64,000 nucleotides of DNA from Crocinitomicaceae bacterium (GCA_021740745.1 JAIOZF010000002.1:19354-83353), one strand, 5' to 3'. Counted from the first letter of the stretch, positions 36,984 through 48,018 are shown. Program-made: numbers and translations. Notes: generated by a model not told the origin, from the sequence alone.

Positions 36984-39900
36984 CTATTCTTTTACAATCC
37001 TAACAAGAGATTTGACATGCTCGCTGGAAATAAAAAGAATATAAATTCCTGCACTTTCATTTAAGTTCATTTGAAATAATTGGGTTTGTGTAAACTCCTT
37101 TTGTAGTACAATCCTTCCTTGAAGATCTAATACTGTAACATCTACCTTATCTATAACTTGTCCAATATCAACGATAAAATTTCCTGAATTGGGATTTGGA
37201 TATACATGGATATTATATATAAAAGGATTTTCTACTAAGCCCACTGAAGAAATTGAGACACACAATGAAGTATCAATACAGCCATTTTCTGTCAATTGAA
37301 CTGAATAACTTCCATTAACAGAAGGAGTGAAGTTCTGACTTGTTTCACCTGATAGAATTGAAAAATTATTACCACAGTCTAACCAAACATAACTAGCTAG
37401 TGTGTTATTGGAGCTTATCGTAATACCTGTCAAACTAGTCGTTATATCAGATACAGAATTGATAAATACATTAACTGCCAATAGAGAAGCACTTTCACAT
37501 CCAGAAATAGTTTGCGAAGCATAATAAGTATTACTATTCAAAAGATTAGTTGTAGGAGCCAGTGGCGAACCTCCACTTTGAGAATCATACCATTGAATAG
37601 TTGACCCTGAAGCAACTAAATCATCTACTGTTGCACTATTACAAAATGTTTGGGTTGTTGAACCTAAAGGCGCTGCCGGAGCATTTATAGATACACTAAC
37701 GGCTAGGCGTGAAGTACTTTCGCATCCAGTAATCGTTTGCGAAGCATAATAAGTATTGCTATTTACAAGATTAGTTGTAGGAGACAGTGGCGAACCTCCA
37801 CTTTGAGAATCATACCATTGAATAGTTGACCCTGAAGCAACTAAATCACCTACTGTTGCACTATTACAGAATGTTTGAGTTGTTGAACCTAAAGGCGCTG
37901 CCGGAGTATTTATAGATACACTAACGGCTAGGCGTGAAGCACTTTCGCATCCCGCAATAGTTTGCGAAGCATAATAAGTATTACTATTTAAAAGATTAGT
38001 TGTAGGATCCAAAGGTGACCCTCCACTTTGAGAATCATACCATTGAATAGTTGACCCTGAAGCAACTAAATCATTTACTGTTGCACTATTGCAAAATGTT
38101 TGAGTTGATGCACCCAAAGGCGCGGGGGAATTAATTGTAACATTAACCGCCAAACGAGAAATGCTTTCACAGTTTGAAACATTTTGAGAAGCATAATAAG
38201 TTGAACCATTTACGAGACTTATCGAGCTTGCTAAAGGAAGACCACCTGTGGCATTTGCATACCACTGAATAGAGGTACCTGAAGCAACAAGATCATTTAC
38301 GGTTGCACTGTTACAGAATGTTTGTTGAGCAGAACCTGTGGGAATTGCGGCGTTATTAATTATTAAATTCAAGGAAACTGTTGAATCACAACCTGTTGAA
38401 TTTTGCAAGACAAAGGTAGCTGAATTATTACTGGAGGTATAGTTAACACCATTAATCCATGTATAACTGTCACATGCTGTAACATTTTGTGTCCCAAAAG
38501 AATTAACACAAGAACCATTTAGCCTGGCAATTCCATTTCGACAGATTCCATTGAAAGTTGTAAATGCTCCGGCAACTAATATTTTGCCACTCGGTTCGAC
38601 CAAAACTTTGTAAGCAATATTATCAAAGCCTGTACCTTGATTAAATCCTGCATCGATTGTGCCATTTGAATTGAGGCTTGCTATTCTGTTTTTTGAGATT
38701 CCATTGAAAGTTGTGAATTCTCCTACGACAACTAATTTGTTATTTATTTGCGACTGAATATCAATAGAATTGACTCTTTGATTAAAACCCGTTCCTGGAT
38801 TAAAGGTTGCATCCAAAGTTCCGTTACTCATTAATCTTACAATTCTATTCCTACTTTGCCCGCTGCATTGTGTAAAATCACCGCCAACAAGTATTTTTCC
38901 ATCGGTTTGAAGTTTTACGCATCTTATGCTTGTAGCTGAACTTGAACCTGTCCAGGTCAAATTTGAAAAAGATATATCCAAAGTCCCGTCACTATTCAAT
39001 CGTGTTATACAATTTCTGTTTACACCATTGTAAAAACTAAAACCTCCTCCAATAATTATTTTTCCATCTGATTGAATTGCAGTTGAGAGTACAAGATTAT
39101 TGCATCCACTCCCGGTATTAAAAGTAGGATCTATTGAACCATCGCTATTCAAACGAACAATTCTAATTGCGCTATTTCCATTGAAGGAAGTAAATGCCCC
39201 TCCAACAACTATTTTACCGTCGGTTTGTATTGAAATTGAATGCACAATACCGTCAAAACCCAGACCTGGATCAAAAGTTGCATCAACTGAACCATCAGAA
39301 TTCAACCTAATAATTCTATTTCTTGTAATACCTTGATATGATGTGAAATTTCCGCCGACAACTATTTTACCATCAGATTGGACAACGCAAGAATATACAG
39401 TTGCAACTAAATTGAAACCTGTGCCTGTAGAAAATGTTGAATCAATTTCACCATCAGGGGTTAATCGAACTATTCTATTTGAAGGGAAGTCATTAAAAGT
39501 AGTAAATTCACCTACAGCAATGGTTTTTCCATCACTTTGCTTTGCGGTACTGTGAACGTTGCCATTAAACCCTTTAATTGGATTAAACGTTGCATCTCTG
39601 AAGCCATCTGAATTGGTTCTTGAAATTCTAACTCTTGAAGTGCCATCATGGTTCAGAAAATCTCCCCCAATCATTATTTTTCCGTCTGATTGAATTGCGA
39701 TAGTTTTTACATTATTATCAAAACCGTTGCCTGGGTCATAAGAGATGTCTAAGGACCCATCCACGTTCATTCTGCATAGGTCATTTACTTGGATGGTATT
39801 AAACAATGAAAAAGCCCCTCCAGCAATTATTTTTCCATCTGTTTGAATTGCAGTTGAATAAACTAAATTGCTAAATCCACTTCCAGTATTAAATGAGGAA

Positions 39901-40709
39901 TCAAAAGTTCCATCTGGATTGATTCGAGCAATATAATTTCTGGAAATACCATTGTATGTTGTAAAGGCACCACCAACGACTATTTTACCGTCCGATTGAA
40001 TTGAAATTGAGTTAACTGTTGAATTGAAACCCGTTCCCGGAATAAATGTTGCATCAAGTGTACCATCACTATTTAGGCGAGCGATTTTGTTTCTGCTAAC
40101 ACCATTATATTGAGAAAAATCGCCTCCAACAACAATCTTGCCATCTGATTGAATATCAATACTTTTTACAGGATTACTAAAACCAAGGTTGGTAAATGAT
40201 CCATCCAACGTTCCATTACTGTTCAATCTAACCATTTGATAAGATGAGGTTCCATTCCAAGATGTGAAAGCACCATATACTAGTATTTTTCCATCTGCCT
40301 GAATTTTCGTTAACAAAACAGGAAAATTGGGACCTGTTCCAACATTGAAACTTGGATCAATGGAGCCATTTGTGTTCAATCTGATAGTACCACTAACGAT
40401 AATCTTTCCATCGGTTTGTAAAGAGAGGACTTCGCCCCCACTAGCAGCGTTAAAAGAAGGGTCTAAAGTACCATCCGGATTTAATCTGGCGATTCCATTT
40501 GCTGTTGAGCCTTTATAGGTTGTAAATATGCCGCCAACAAGTATTTTACCATCAGCCTGAACAATAATTGTTCTAACAGAATTATTGAACCCCCCTAAAA
40601 TTTGACAGGAATTAAAAGTATTGAAGCTAGCATCATTTGTTCCTGATTGAGAGAAAGAAACACAGATTGACAACAAAAATAGAATTGAAACAATTTTAGC
40701 TTTTAGCAT
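36984..40709 (-). CDS. Delta-60 repeat protein with Ig-like repeats and T9SS sorting domain
   Basis: Many 'IQSDGKIVVGGAFTTYNGISRNYIARINPDGTFDSSFNTGSGF' units, 4 'TFCNSATVNDLVASGSTIQWYDSQSGGSPL' units, C-terminal 'VYPNPNSGNFIVDIG...GIYILFISSEHVKSLVRIVKE'. Confidence 0.93.
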   Translation of the reverse strand: MLKAKIVSILFLLSICVSFSQSGTNDASFNTFNSCQILGGFNNSVRTIIVQADGKILVGGIFTTYKGSTANGIARLNPDGTLDPSFNAASGGEVLSLQTDGKIIVSGTIRLNTNGSIDPSFNVGTGPNFPVLLTKIQADGKILVYGAFTSWNGTSSYQMVRLNSNGTLDGSFTNLGFSNPVKSIDIQSDGKIVVGGDFSQYNGVSRNKIARLNSDGTLDATFIPGTGFNSTVNSISIQSDGKIVVGGAFTTYNGISRNYIARINPDGTFDSSFNTGSGFSNLVYSTAIQTDGKIIAGGAFSLFNTIQVNDLCRMNVDGSLDISYDPGNGFDNNVKTIAIQSDGKIMIGGDFLNHDGTSRVRISRTNSDGFRDATFNPIKGFNGNVHSTAKQSDGKTIAVGEFTTFNDFPSNRIVRLTPDGEIDSTFSTGTGFNLVATVYSCVVQSDGKIVVGGNFTSYQGITRNRIIRLNSDGSVDATFDPGLGFDGIVHSISIQTDGKIVVGGAFTSFNGNSAIRIVRLNSDGSIDPTFNTGSGCNNLVLSTAIQSDGKIIIGGGFSFYNGVNRNCITRLNSDGTLDISFSNLTWTGSSSATSIRCVKLQTDGKILVGGDFTQCSGQSRNRIVRLMSNGTLDATFNPGTGFNQRVNSIDIQSQINNKLVVVGEFTTFNGISKNRIASLNSNGTIDAGFNQGTGFDNIAYKVLVEPSGKILVAGAFTTFNGICRNGIARLNGSCVNSFGTQNVTACDSYTWINGVNYTSSNNSATFVLQNSTGCDSTVSLNLIINNAAIPTGSAQQTFCNSATVNDLVASGTSIQWYANATGGLPLASSISLVNGSTYYASQNVSNCESISRLAVNVTINSPAPLGASTQTFCNSATVNDLVASGSTIQWYDSQSGGSPLDPTTNLLNSNTYYASQTIAGCESASRLAVSVSINTPAAPLGSTTQTFCNSATVGDLVASGSTIQWYDSQSGGSPLSPTTNLVNSNTYYASQTITGCESTSRLAVSVSINAPAAPLGSTTQTFCNSATVDDLVASGSTIQWYDSQSGGSPLAPTTNLLNSNTYYASQTISGCESASLLAVNVFINSVSDITTSLTGITISSNNTLASYVWLDCGNNFSILSGETSQNFTPSVNGSYSVQLTENGCIDTSLCVSISSVGLVENPFIYNIHVYPNPNSGNFIVDIGQVIDKVDVTVLDLQGRIVLQKEFTQTQLFQMNLNESAGIYILFISSEHVKSLVRIVKE
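37490..38335 (-). repeat. Tandem ~225-bp intragenic repeats (about 4 units)
   Basis: 'gaagcataataag' anchors at 37516, 37741, 37966 and 38188: periods 225, 225, 222. Confidence 0.85.
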
Positions 40710-40990
40710 AACAATATAGATTAATAGACAATTTTAAAAATAATATCCCACCTAATTTGGTGTAAAAATATTTATTGCACAGTTAAAATACTCACCAAAC
40801 ATAATCAGACCAAAATAATTTTTACTAGGGTGCTCAATAGTATTGCACTTCTTTTTGATTAAAGAGAATGTTTGAATAGTATTTTATCAAATGTAAAAAA
40901 ACAAATAAAAATTACCTAAATCAATTACAATCAACTGCAACTCACTGCAACTTTTGATTGATTGTTTAAATAAATTAGAATTTTGTTTCT

Positions 40991-42235
40991 TTGAAAATGT
41001 TTAAACAGCAGCAGGAAAAATTTTACCAAAGTATTTTTTATCGCACTTTATGTGATAAAATCATCGAAACATCAGGATTATCCGTTTCTAATTTCAAGGA
41101 ATGTGAAAATTTAGCCTTAGAAATGGAGAAAAAGGGATATACCATCTCTTCGCATACGCTTGCGCGCTTTTTTGGTATTCTACCCTTTCGAAAAACCTAT
41201 CCTGCCACTTTGGACATTCTTGTCAACTATGTAGGTTATTCTTCATTTTCCCATTATATCGAGCAGGAAACAGAATTTATTGAGCGCGGATTAAATGCTC
41301 CTGCAAAACTTTTTGATTTTGGTGCTTATTCAATGATTTCACTTGAACTTGCCATTGAGACCAACGACACAAAATCAATTCAGGAACTTTTATCATCTAT
41401 TGATATGAATCATCCGGGGAAAACGGATGTAACGCAACTCCTCGGTAAAATGGTTCGTGAATCAAAAAACAAGAGTGAATTACTAAAAACACTCATTTCT
41501 TCTGAAAATGGAAGACGTTTATTTTATGAAAGTTATGTAGATGAAGATGATGCAAATGGGTATTTTTCAGCTGCACTAGAGTCTTTTTACCTGCAACATG
41601 TTAGAACCATTAACAACAAACTTTTTGGTCAATGTTTTCTGATTACGAAAGGAATCTATGCCAATAAATCAGTCAATCACCTCTTGGTTGAATTTGAGCA
41701 ATTCTCTCTAAAAAATAATTCTGAACAACTTCATTTTCATGAATTATCACGGCTAATTGAAACTCAAATTTTAATTGATGGAATCGCGAAAAAAATTAAC
41801 AAAACGTATTCTTTCTATTTGGACAAACTGTTAAGTTTCGAGCAAAAATTGGATAATCATTCATTCGCGTGGCTTCTCGCTCGACCATTAAAAGCATTTG
41901 CGTTCACTGGAACACTTAAATCTGTACTTCAGTCGAAGCCATTCTCTGATGCAATTATACGTTGTTATCGAAATTCTAGGGTAGAGACAACAGCGGAGTT
42001 AATTCTACAGTATGTTGTGCATGCAAATTATAAAAATTCCGGTGAATTATATTATCATCCTCCTCTTAAATTACAATCGGTAACACATCAAAATGAAAAT
42101 AATGCGCGTGTGATTTTGGAGTCTTCAACTTCCTACATTTTTGCTGATGAAAAAGAAAAAATGATCCTAAAGAAAAACATCCACTCCTTTGCAAAACAAA
42201 CTGGCCAAACATGGGTATTTGACTTGTTGGAGTGA
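40991..42235 (+). CDS. HTH-like N-terminal regulator family (Bacteroidota), function unknown
   Basis: 'GYTISSHTLARFFGILPFRKTYPATLDILVNYVGYSSFSHYIEQE'; the likely start is ATG 40997. Confidence 0.6.
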   Translation: MKMFKQQQEKFYQSIFYRTLCDKIIETSGLSVSNFKECENLALEMEKKGYTISSHTLARFFGILPFRKTYPATLDILVNYVGYSSFSHYIEQETEFIERGLNAPAKLFDFGAYSMISLELAIETNDTKSIQELLSSIDMNHPGKTDVTQLLGKMVRESKNKSELLKTLISSENGRRLFYESYVDEDDANGYFSAALESFYLQHVRTINNKLFGQCFLITKGIYANKSVNHLLVEFEQFSLKNNSEQLHFHELSRLIETQILIDGIAKKINKTYSFYLDKLLSFEQKLDNHSFAWLLARPLKAFAFTGTLKSVLQSKPFSDAIIRCYRNSRVETTAELILQYVVHANYKNSGELYYHPPLKLQSVTHQNENNARVILESSTSYIFADEKEKMILKKNIHSFAKQTGQTWVFDLLE

Positions 42236-42255
42236 GGTTCATACTCCTTGATTAC

Positions 42256-43212
42256 CTACAAATCCGTGTCTTTTCCCGTGACCAATTGAAACGTCACCGG
42301 TACATGATCAGAAAATTGCGTTCTGAAATCATCGTGAATATAAGGATCTACTGTGAACTGGCCTTTCTTGGAATTGTCTAAGATGGCTTTTCTTAAATCA
42401 ATAACTTCAAACGATCCTTTCAGGATATCTTCTTTCGAGGAAGAATGATAAAAAACATGATCATAAGGATTGCCTTTTGTTGGATCGCCATACATTAAAC
42501 TGTTCGTGCTGATGCAGGCTTCATTCAGACTTGTAATATTTTGCGATTTAAAATGGGTAAACTCGTTCGCATTGTAAATGTTACAGTCGCCTAGAACATA
42601 AAAATCTTTGTTCGATTCATTTACAGATGATGTCCACTTGAATAATTCAACCAATTCTTTTTGACGAATTTGTTTTTCAAGCGCACTGTCGCCTGGTTTT
42701 AAATGAACTGAAATCAAGGTGAAATTGGATTTTCCTTTGACTGATTTGAATGGAAAAGCATAAGGAACGCGTTCATAAACTTCATTGTTCACAAGCGGCG
42801 CGGAAACAAATCCATAACAACGTGAAGTATCTGGTAATACGGCCTTTTTCTTATAGAAAACAATCCACCATTCGCTAGCTGTTGTTGGGGTATGGTTTTT
42901 TGTCGGACCGGAATCCTCAGTCGATAACCAGTAATCAAATCCTCTTTTGGTCATTTCATCCACGAAAGCGGCACTTTCGATATCTTTTTTAAACGGCGTT
43001 CCATCTGGATAATTTCCATCAAGCGGTGCAGCGACTAATTCTTGAACAAGAACAATGTCATGATTTTTAACTACCTCCGCCAAAATAGCATTTTCACGGC
43101 TTTTGAAATGTCCTAAAAATTGAATATTAAAGGAACAAATACTCAAGGTATCCTGCGCAGTAACAGCGATAAATTGAATCAAGAAAACGGTTAAAAATAT
43201 ATACTTGAGCAT
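42256..43212 (-). CDS. Endonuclease/exonuclease/phosphatase family protein
   Basis: 'LSICSFNIQFLGHFKSRENAILAEVVKNHDIVLVQEL', 'FYVLGDCNIYN', 'FSDHVPVTFQL'. Confidence 0.92.
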   Translation of the reverse strand: MLKYIFLTVFLIQFIAVTAQDTLSICSFNIQFLGHFKSRENAILAEVVKNHDIVLVQELVAAPLDGNYPDGTPFKKDIESAAFVDEMTKRGFDYWLSTEDSGPTKNHTPTTASEWWIVFYKKKAVLPDTSRCYGFVSAPLVNNEVYERVPYAFPFKSVKGKSNFTLISVHLKPGDSALEKQIRQKELVELFKWTSSVNESNKDFYVLGDCNIYNANEFTHFKSQNITSLNEACISTNSLMYGDPTKGNPYDHVFYHSSSKEDILKGSFEVIDLRKAILDNSKKGQFTVDPYIHDDFRTQFSDHVPVTFQLVTGKDTDL

Positions 43213-43220
43213 GAACAGAT

Positions 43221-44528
43221 TTAGTTAGCTACCCAAAGGGATGGATTAAGACAATTAACTACCGTTCCAACTACTTGGTGAATTTCAAAATGCGCCAATG
43301 AAACAGAACTATTTTCTTTGTTCAATAAGGAACCAATAGCTTGCTTTGTACTCACTTTTGAACCAGCTGAAACGTACGTGTCTTGTAAATTGCTGTAAAC
43401 TGTGCGATAGTTTCCGTGTTTAATGATGACCACTTTTCCGGCTCCTGGAATGTTCAATACACTGGTTACTTCGCCTTCAAAAACAGCTCGTACTTGCGCA
43501 TTTTTTGGAGCACTGATATCGATACCATTATTGTTGGTAACAACATTTGGCAAGGTCGGGTGATTGTTTCTTCCAAATCCTTCGGTAATCGTTCCCTTCT
43601 CAACAGGCCAAGGCAATTTGCCCTTATTTCCTTCAAAACTTTTATTTAAAGCGGCGCTTTCTTTTGTCTCTGTGAAAGTCGTTGTTTCTTTCTTTTCAGC
43701 TGTGGTAGTTGTTGCAGGAGCTGTTCCACCTGCTGTCGTTGCTGCGGTTGTGCTTTTCTTTCGAGCAGCTTCTTCTGCTTTTTTGCGTTTTGCTTCAGCT
43801 GCGGCAATTTCTTTTTGGATGGCAGCACTAATTTTCTGGTTCAATTCGACTTTTTTGCGTTCGTCCTCTTTTAACTGAGCGTATAATTTGCCTTCTTCCG
43901 ACTTGAATTTTTTATAAACAACTTCTTGCTTTACTTTGTCTTTAGCAATTTGATCTCGCTCAATTTTCTTTTCATCCAAAATCTGAACTTTGTATTCTTT
44001 CTCTTTTTGAATGGTTTGAATTTCATTTTTAATCAAACCTTGATGCTGAAGAATGATTAGAAATTGTTTGTGTTGCATTTCTGAAACACGTTTCAGATAA
44101 TTGTTGCGTTTGATTGCTTCAAAATAACTCCCAGAAGAAAAAATATACATTAATTGACCGTACTTGTTTCGGTGCTTGTAGGCGTATATTAGTAACTTTT
44201 TATATTGCTTTTTTAATCGCCCAAGTTTGTCAGTTAATTTAACAATCTCTTTATCCTTTTCACTGATTTTCGATTCTGCACCGCGAATTTGGTTGTCAAA
44301 ATTGCGCACTAAGTCTTCACGGAATTGAATTTGTTTGTCAATAATTTTCAATTCATTCAATGACGCTTCTGTATTCGTCTTAACCTTATCCAGCAGACTT
44401 TTCGTGTTCGAAATTTTCTTCGCTAAACGATCTTGCTCAGTCTTTAGTTTTTCACTTGATTGCGCACCTGCATGGTTGCTAACAACAAGTAGAACAAATA
44501 GAAATAAAAGTTTACTTACATTCTTCAT
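43221..44528 (-). CDS. Murein hydrolase activator EnvC-like (coiled coil + M23 LytM domain)
   Basis: Coiled coil; 'ITEGFGRNNHPTLPNVVTNNNGIDISAPKNAQVRAVFEGEVTSVLNIPGAGKVVIIKHGNYRTVYSNL'. Confidence 0.93.
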   Translation of the reverse strand: MKNVSKLLFLFVLLVVSNHAGAQSSEKLKTEQDRLAKKISNTKSLLDKVKTNTEASLNELKIIDKQIQFREDLVRNFDNQIRGAESKISEKDKEIVKLTDKLGRLKKQYKKLLIYAYKHRNKYGQLMYIFSSGSYFEAIKRNNYLKRVSEMQHKQFLIILQHQGLIKNEIQTIQKEKEYKVQILDEKKIERDQIAKDKVKQEVVYKKFKSEEGKLYAQLKEDERKKVELNQKISAAIQKEIAAAEAKRKKAEEAARKKSTTAATTAGGTAPATTTTAEKKETTTFTETKESAALNKSFEGNKGKLPWPVEKGTITEGFGRNNHPTLPNVVTNNNGIDISAPKNAQVRAVFEGEVTSVLNIPGAGKVVIIKHGNYRTVYSNLQDTYVSAGSKVSTKQAIGSLLNKENSSVSLAHFEIHQVVGTVVNCLNPSLWVAN

Positions 44529-45342
44529 AATTCTCAGGTATTATAAGTATCAACTCTCTACGCTCATTCACTTCCGTTTTTTCATAATCCATGAAAATCC
44601 GCATATTGTTTCGCGGAGATATAATTTGGATAAAAACTTCTTTTGGCAAATCAAATCCGCCTACAATTTCTCGAGTAATGTAATCCACTTTGATACTTGC
44701 CGAGTCGGACGGACTTTCAATGTACATTCCTTTCAACGCTTTTGCATCATCAGTAAGTACATATTGAATGATTAAATCTTCTTTTGCTAAACGTTCGTTT
44801 CGGCGCATTTCTCTTTTCTTGTGCGATGAAATAATGTAATTGTAAGGATCATGTACCATAAAATATTTTTGTGCGCTGTCAAAATCAACCGGTAAGCCTA
44901 AAATCAACTCTTCAATATTTGTAAAACTGAAATCCACCGCAAAATTTTCTTTTATATAATCCAAACTTTGACGAATGTAACACTTGTCTTTTTTGTTAAC
45001 GATTACAACACTATCTTTAGTTATCACCGAATTAACAATGGGTAAACTAGCATAGGTAATCATCGCATTAATAGCGCTATCTTGTACCATTCGAATCGAG
45101 GTTTTGAATGAAATCTCACGATTCGTATCACTGAATTTTGTGCTAATCTTCGTATAAAACAAATTCGGTTTGAAATCAGAAATACTATCCAATGTAAAAA
45201 CTAAATCTTGTAATTTTCTTCGCGGTAGTTTTTCCTGATCTGTTTCGGTAATGTGTTTATTACACGCAGCTAGAAAGAAAATACCCAACACGTAAAGTGC
45301 TAGTCGTTTAAAAAGATGGGTCATAGTATTCTTTCTTTTCAA
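44512..45342 (-). CDS. DUF4292-like lipoprotein
   Basis: Lipobox-like 'YVLGIFFLAACNKHITET'; position between EnvC-like and TPR genes typical of Bacteroidota. Confidence 0.65.
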   Translation of the reverse strand: MKRKNTMTHLFKRLALYVLGIFFLAACNKHITETDQEKLPRRKLQDLVFTLDSISDFKPNLFYTKISTKFSDTNREISFKTSIRMVQDSAINAMITYASLPIVNSVITKDSVVIVNKKDKCYIRQSLDYIKENFAVDFSFTNIEELILGLPVDFDSAQKYFMVHDPYNYIISSHKKREMRRNERLAKEDLIIQYVLTDDAKALKGMYIESPSDSASIKVDYITREIVGGFDLPKEVFIQIISPRNNMRIFMDYEKTEVNERRELILIIPENYEECK

Positions 45343-47011
45343 TTTTTTTATCGAGATTTTTATTTTTGGAGCCTAATTCTTTCGCTTTTTTCCAAAATTC
45401 AACCCCCTTAACTTTATCTCCTAATTTAAAATATACATCACCCAAATGTTCAACTGTTAGTTTGTCATTCGGATTGAGTTGGTCTGCTTTTTCGTAAAAT
45501 GTTTTGGCATCTGTATATTTTTCTGATTGAAACAATACAAAACCTTTCGTGTCATTAAACACGGCTGTTTGTTCCGATTCTTTCAAAACCTCATTGATTA
45601 AATTCAATGCTTTTGTTAATTCTGATTTAGTGAATGCTAAACGATAAGCATAGTTACTTTTTAACAGTAAACTTTGTGGATCTGTTTTTAAGGCTTTTTC
45701 ATAATTTTCTTTTGCCAGTTCGTTTTGTTGAAGACCAAAATGAGCTTCACCCATTTGACCGTAAAACTCGGCTACTGTGCTTTTGTCATTTACTACTAAT
45801 TCAATTCCAGATTCTAAAGTTGAAAGTGCTTCTTCGTACTTTTTCAATTGAACGGCTGCGACACCATTTAACAAATAAACAGTCGGCATCGTTGAAAAAT
45901 ATGCTAGACATTCTTTACTGCTGACGTATAAATCTTCAAAATTGTTTTGTTGGTATTCCATGATCATTACTTGATTCCAAATCGGAAACAATTTCTTGTC
46001 ATATTTTAATGCTTCCTTGTAAGATTTCAGTGCTTCATCATCTTTTTCAAGACGCAACATGTAATCACCACGAATGGAATGCGCTTTTGCTTCGGTAGGA
46101 TGCATTTGTACAACCATGTCAACCAATTCAAGAACTTCAGGATCTATTTTAGTACTGGTTTCATGAATATTAATCAGGATTTGCATCTTGTTATCAATCG
46201 TAACATCTTCGCATGCAAAGGCTTTTTTCAACTCAAGGTATGCTTTTGTTTGTTCTCCTTTTTTGCGGTAGACATCTGCAAGTGCCAGATGTGCTCGACC
46301 ATTTTGCGGATCAGCTATCACCAATTCTTCTAACATGTTAATTGCCTTTTCTTGCTGACCTTTTTGGAAATAATAATCAACTAAAGCAGCAATTAATTGT
46401 CCATCTTGTGGGAATTCTTTTCGCGCAATATTAATTTCGTTAATAGCTTTATCATCCTGTTTAAGTTGCAGATAAAGATTGAATTTTTGAATCGCTAATT
46501 CTGGATGTTTACCGATTTGCTCTTCCATTTTATCATACGCTTTGATGGCATCGGAGATTTTTCCTGCTTTCACCAAACTTTCAGCATAGCCATAAATCCA
46601 TTCTACATTTCGTGGTTCGTGTTTAACCAATTTTTCGAATTGTTTGATTGCTTCTGTGAAATTGCCAGATTCATACAACATATAGGCAATCTCTTGTGTG
46701 TACCAAATATTTTCTGGATCTATCTTTCCTGCTTGTTGAATGTTCTCCGCAGATTTAGCCCGATCATTTTTTTCCAAATATAATTGTGACAATGCATAAT
46801 AAACAGCATCATCATCTTGACGAATTGTCAAGCATTTTTCAAATCCTGTTATTGCCTCGTTGACTTGACCCCTAACTTTCATTCGCACTGCTTCGTGAAA
46901 AGCTTCGATATAAGCGGGATCATATTTAGACGCAGCTGTATCCATTTTTTTACGGGCACCGCAAGCATTTAAAGTAAGTAAAACGAGTATTAAATAAAGG
47001 AATTTTTTCAT
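45308..47011 (-). CDS. Tetratricopeptide repeat lipoprotein
   Basis: 'LILVLLTLNACGARKK' plus many TPR units. Confidence 0.93.
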   Translation of the reverse strand: MKKFLYLILVLLTLNACGARKKMDTAASKYDPAYIEAFHEAVRMKVRGQVNEAITGFEKCLTIRQDDDAVYYALSQLYLEKNDRAKSAENIQQAGKIDPENIWYTQEIAYMLYESGNFTEAIKQFEKLVKHEPRNVEWIYGYAESLVKAGKISDAIKAYDKMEEQIGKHPELAIQKFNLYLQLKQDDKAINEINIARKEFPQDGQLIAALVDYYFQKGQQEKAINMLEELVIADPQNGRAHLALADVYRKKGEQTKAYLELKKAFACEDVTIDNKMQILINIHETSTKIDPEVLELVDMVVQMHPTEAKAHSIRGDYMLRLEKDDEALKSYKEALKYDKKLFPIWNQVMIMEYQQNNFEDLYVSSKECLAYFSTMPTVYLLNGVAAVQLKKYEEALSTLESGIELVVNDKSTVAEFYGQMGEAHFGLQQNELAKENYEKALKTDPQSLLLKSNYAYRLAFTKSELTKALNLINEVLKESEQTAVFNDTKGFVLFQSEKYTDAKTFYEKADQLNPNDKLTVEHLGDVYFKLGDKVKGVEFWKKAKELGSKNKNLDKKIEKKEYYDPSF

Positions 47012-48018
47012 TCACTTAAATTTGAGTAATCGCCCAAGCTCAAATCCCGAGCCAAAGCTGAATATGTCACATGCGAACCAACCATTGAATTGGCAATTGT
47101 TACACCATTCAACAAGGAGTTGCGTTGAATATTACTGTTTGTAATATTACTGTTTACGATTTTCGTTCCTTCTCCAATTGATACGTGCGGACCAATAATC
47201 GAACGTTCAATCACTGCATTTTCTCCAATAAAGCAAGGCGGAATAATTACTGAATCAACAATTTTTGCTGATGTAGCGACCATTTGCTTGTTCTTTTCAG
47301 CGTCATACTCCAACACACGTTGATTGGTGTGAACTGTCACTTCTTTATTTCCACAGTCTAACCATTCGATTACCTCTCCTGGCTTAAATTTATAACCTGC
47401 TTCTGTCAATCGACGCAAACCATCTGGTAATTGATATTCACCACCTTTGATGATATTGTTATCGATCAAATATTCTAATTCCGTTCGCAAACGAGCACCA
47501 TCCTTGAAATAGTAAATTCCAATCATCGCTAAATCAGAAACGAACTCTTTTGGTTTTTCCACGAAGTCGATGATTTCCCCTTTTTCATTCATTTTGATCA
47601 CACCGAAAGCACTTGGATCTTCAATTTGTTTTACCCATAAAATGCCATCATCATTCGGGTCAATTTTGAAATTCGCCTTGAATAAAGTATCTGCAAACGC
47701 AACAACCACAGGTCCTTCTAATTTTTCTTTTGCGCACAATACAGCATGTGCTGTTCCAAGTGGCTGTTCTTGATAGTGAATTGAACCTTTAGCCCCTAAA
47801 CTAGCTGCCACTTCTAACAGTTCTTTTTCTACTTCGGCACCAAAATCACCAATTACAAAAGCAATTTCATCAATTTTTTCAGTACAAACTGCAGCAATAT
47901 CCTCTACCAAACGGTGAACAATTGGTTTACCACCAACTGGAACCAAAGGTTTAGGAGTAACTAATGTATGTGGGCGAAGGCGACTTCCGCGTCCCGCCAT
48001 TGGAACAATAACTTTCAT
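47008..48018 (-). CDS. NDP-sugar pyrophosphorylase / nucleotidyltransferase
   Basis: 'MKVIVPMAGRGSRLRPHTLVTPKPLVPVGGKPIVHRLVEDI'. Confidence 0.93.
   Translation of the reverse strand: MKVIVPMAGRGSRLRPHTLVTPKPLVPVGGKPIVHRLVEDIAAVCTEKIDEIAFVIGDFGAEVEKELLEVAASLGAKGSIHYQEQPLGTAHAVLCAKEKLEGPVVVAFADTLFKANFKIDPNDDGILWVKQIEDPSAFGVIKMNEKGEIIDFVEKPKEFVSDLAMIGIYYFKDGARLRTELEYLIDNNIIKGGEYQLPDGLRRLTEAGYKFKPGEVIEWLDCGNKEVTVHTNQRVLEYDAEKNKQMVATSAKIVDSVIIPPCFIGENAVIERSIIGPHVSIGEGTKIVNSNITNSNIQRNSLLNGVTIANSMVGSHVTYSALARDLSLGDYSNLSE

Noticed and set aside
37490-38335. Regularly spaced repeats that could suggest a CRISPR-like array
   Set aside because: Period is 225 bp, in frame, and encodes Ig-like modules of a surface protein; no short repeat/spacer structure
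40920-40985. Short CTGCAACT direct repeats and a CAATCAA/TTGATTG pair upstream of the 40991 gene
   Set aside because: Too short and AT-rich to separate from chance without a genome-wide motif search
43564-43878. 104-aa plus-strand ORF MFLPNPSVIVPFS...
   Set aside because: Antisense to the Lys/Ala/Thr-rich coiled-coil region of the EnvC-like gene; low-complexity shadow ORF
44335-44775. 146-aa plus-strand ORF
   Set aside because: Spans the antisense of two well-supported minus-strand genes (EnvC-like and DUF4292)
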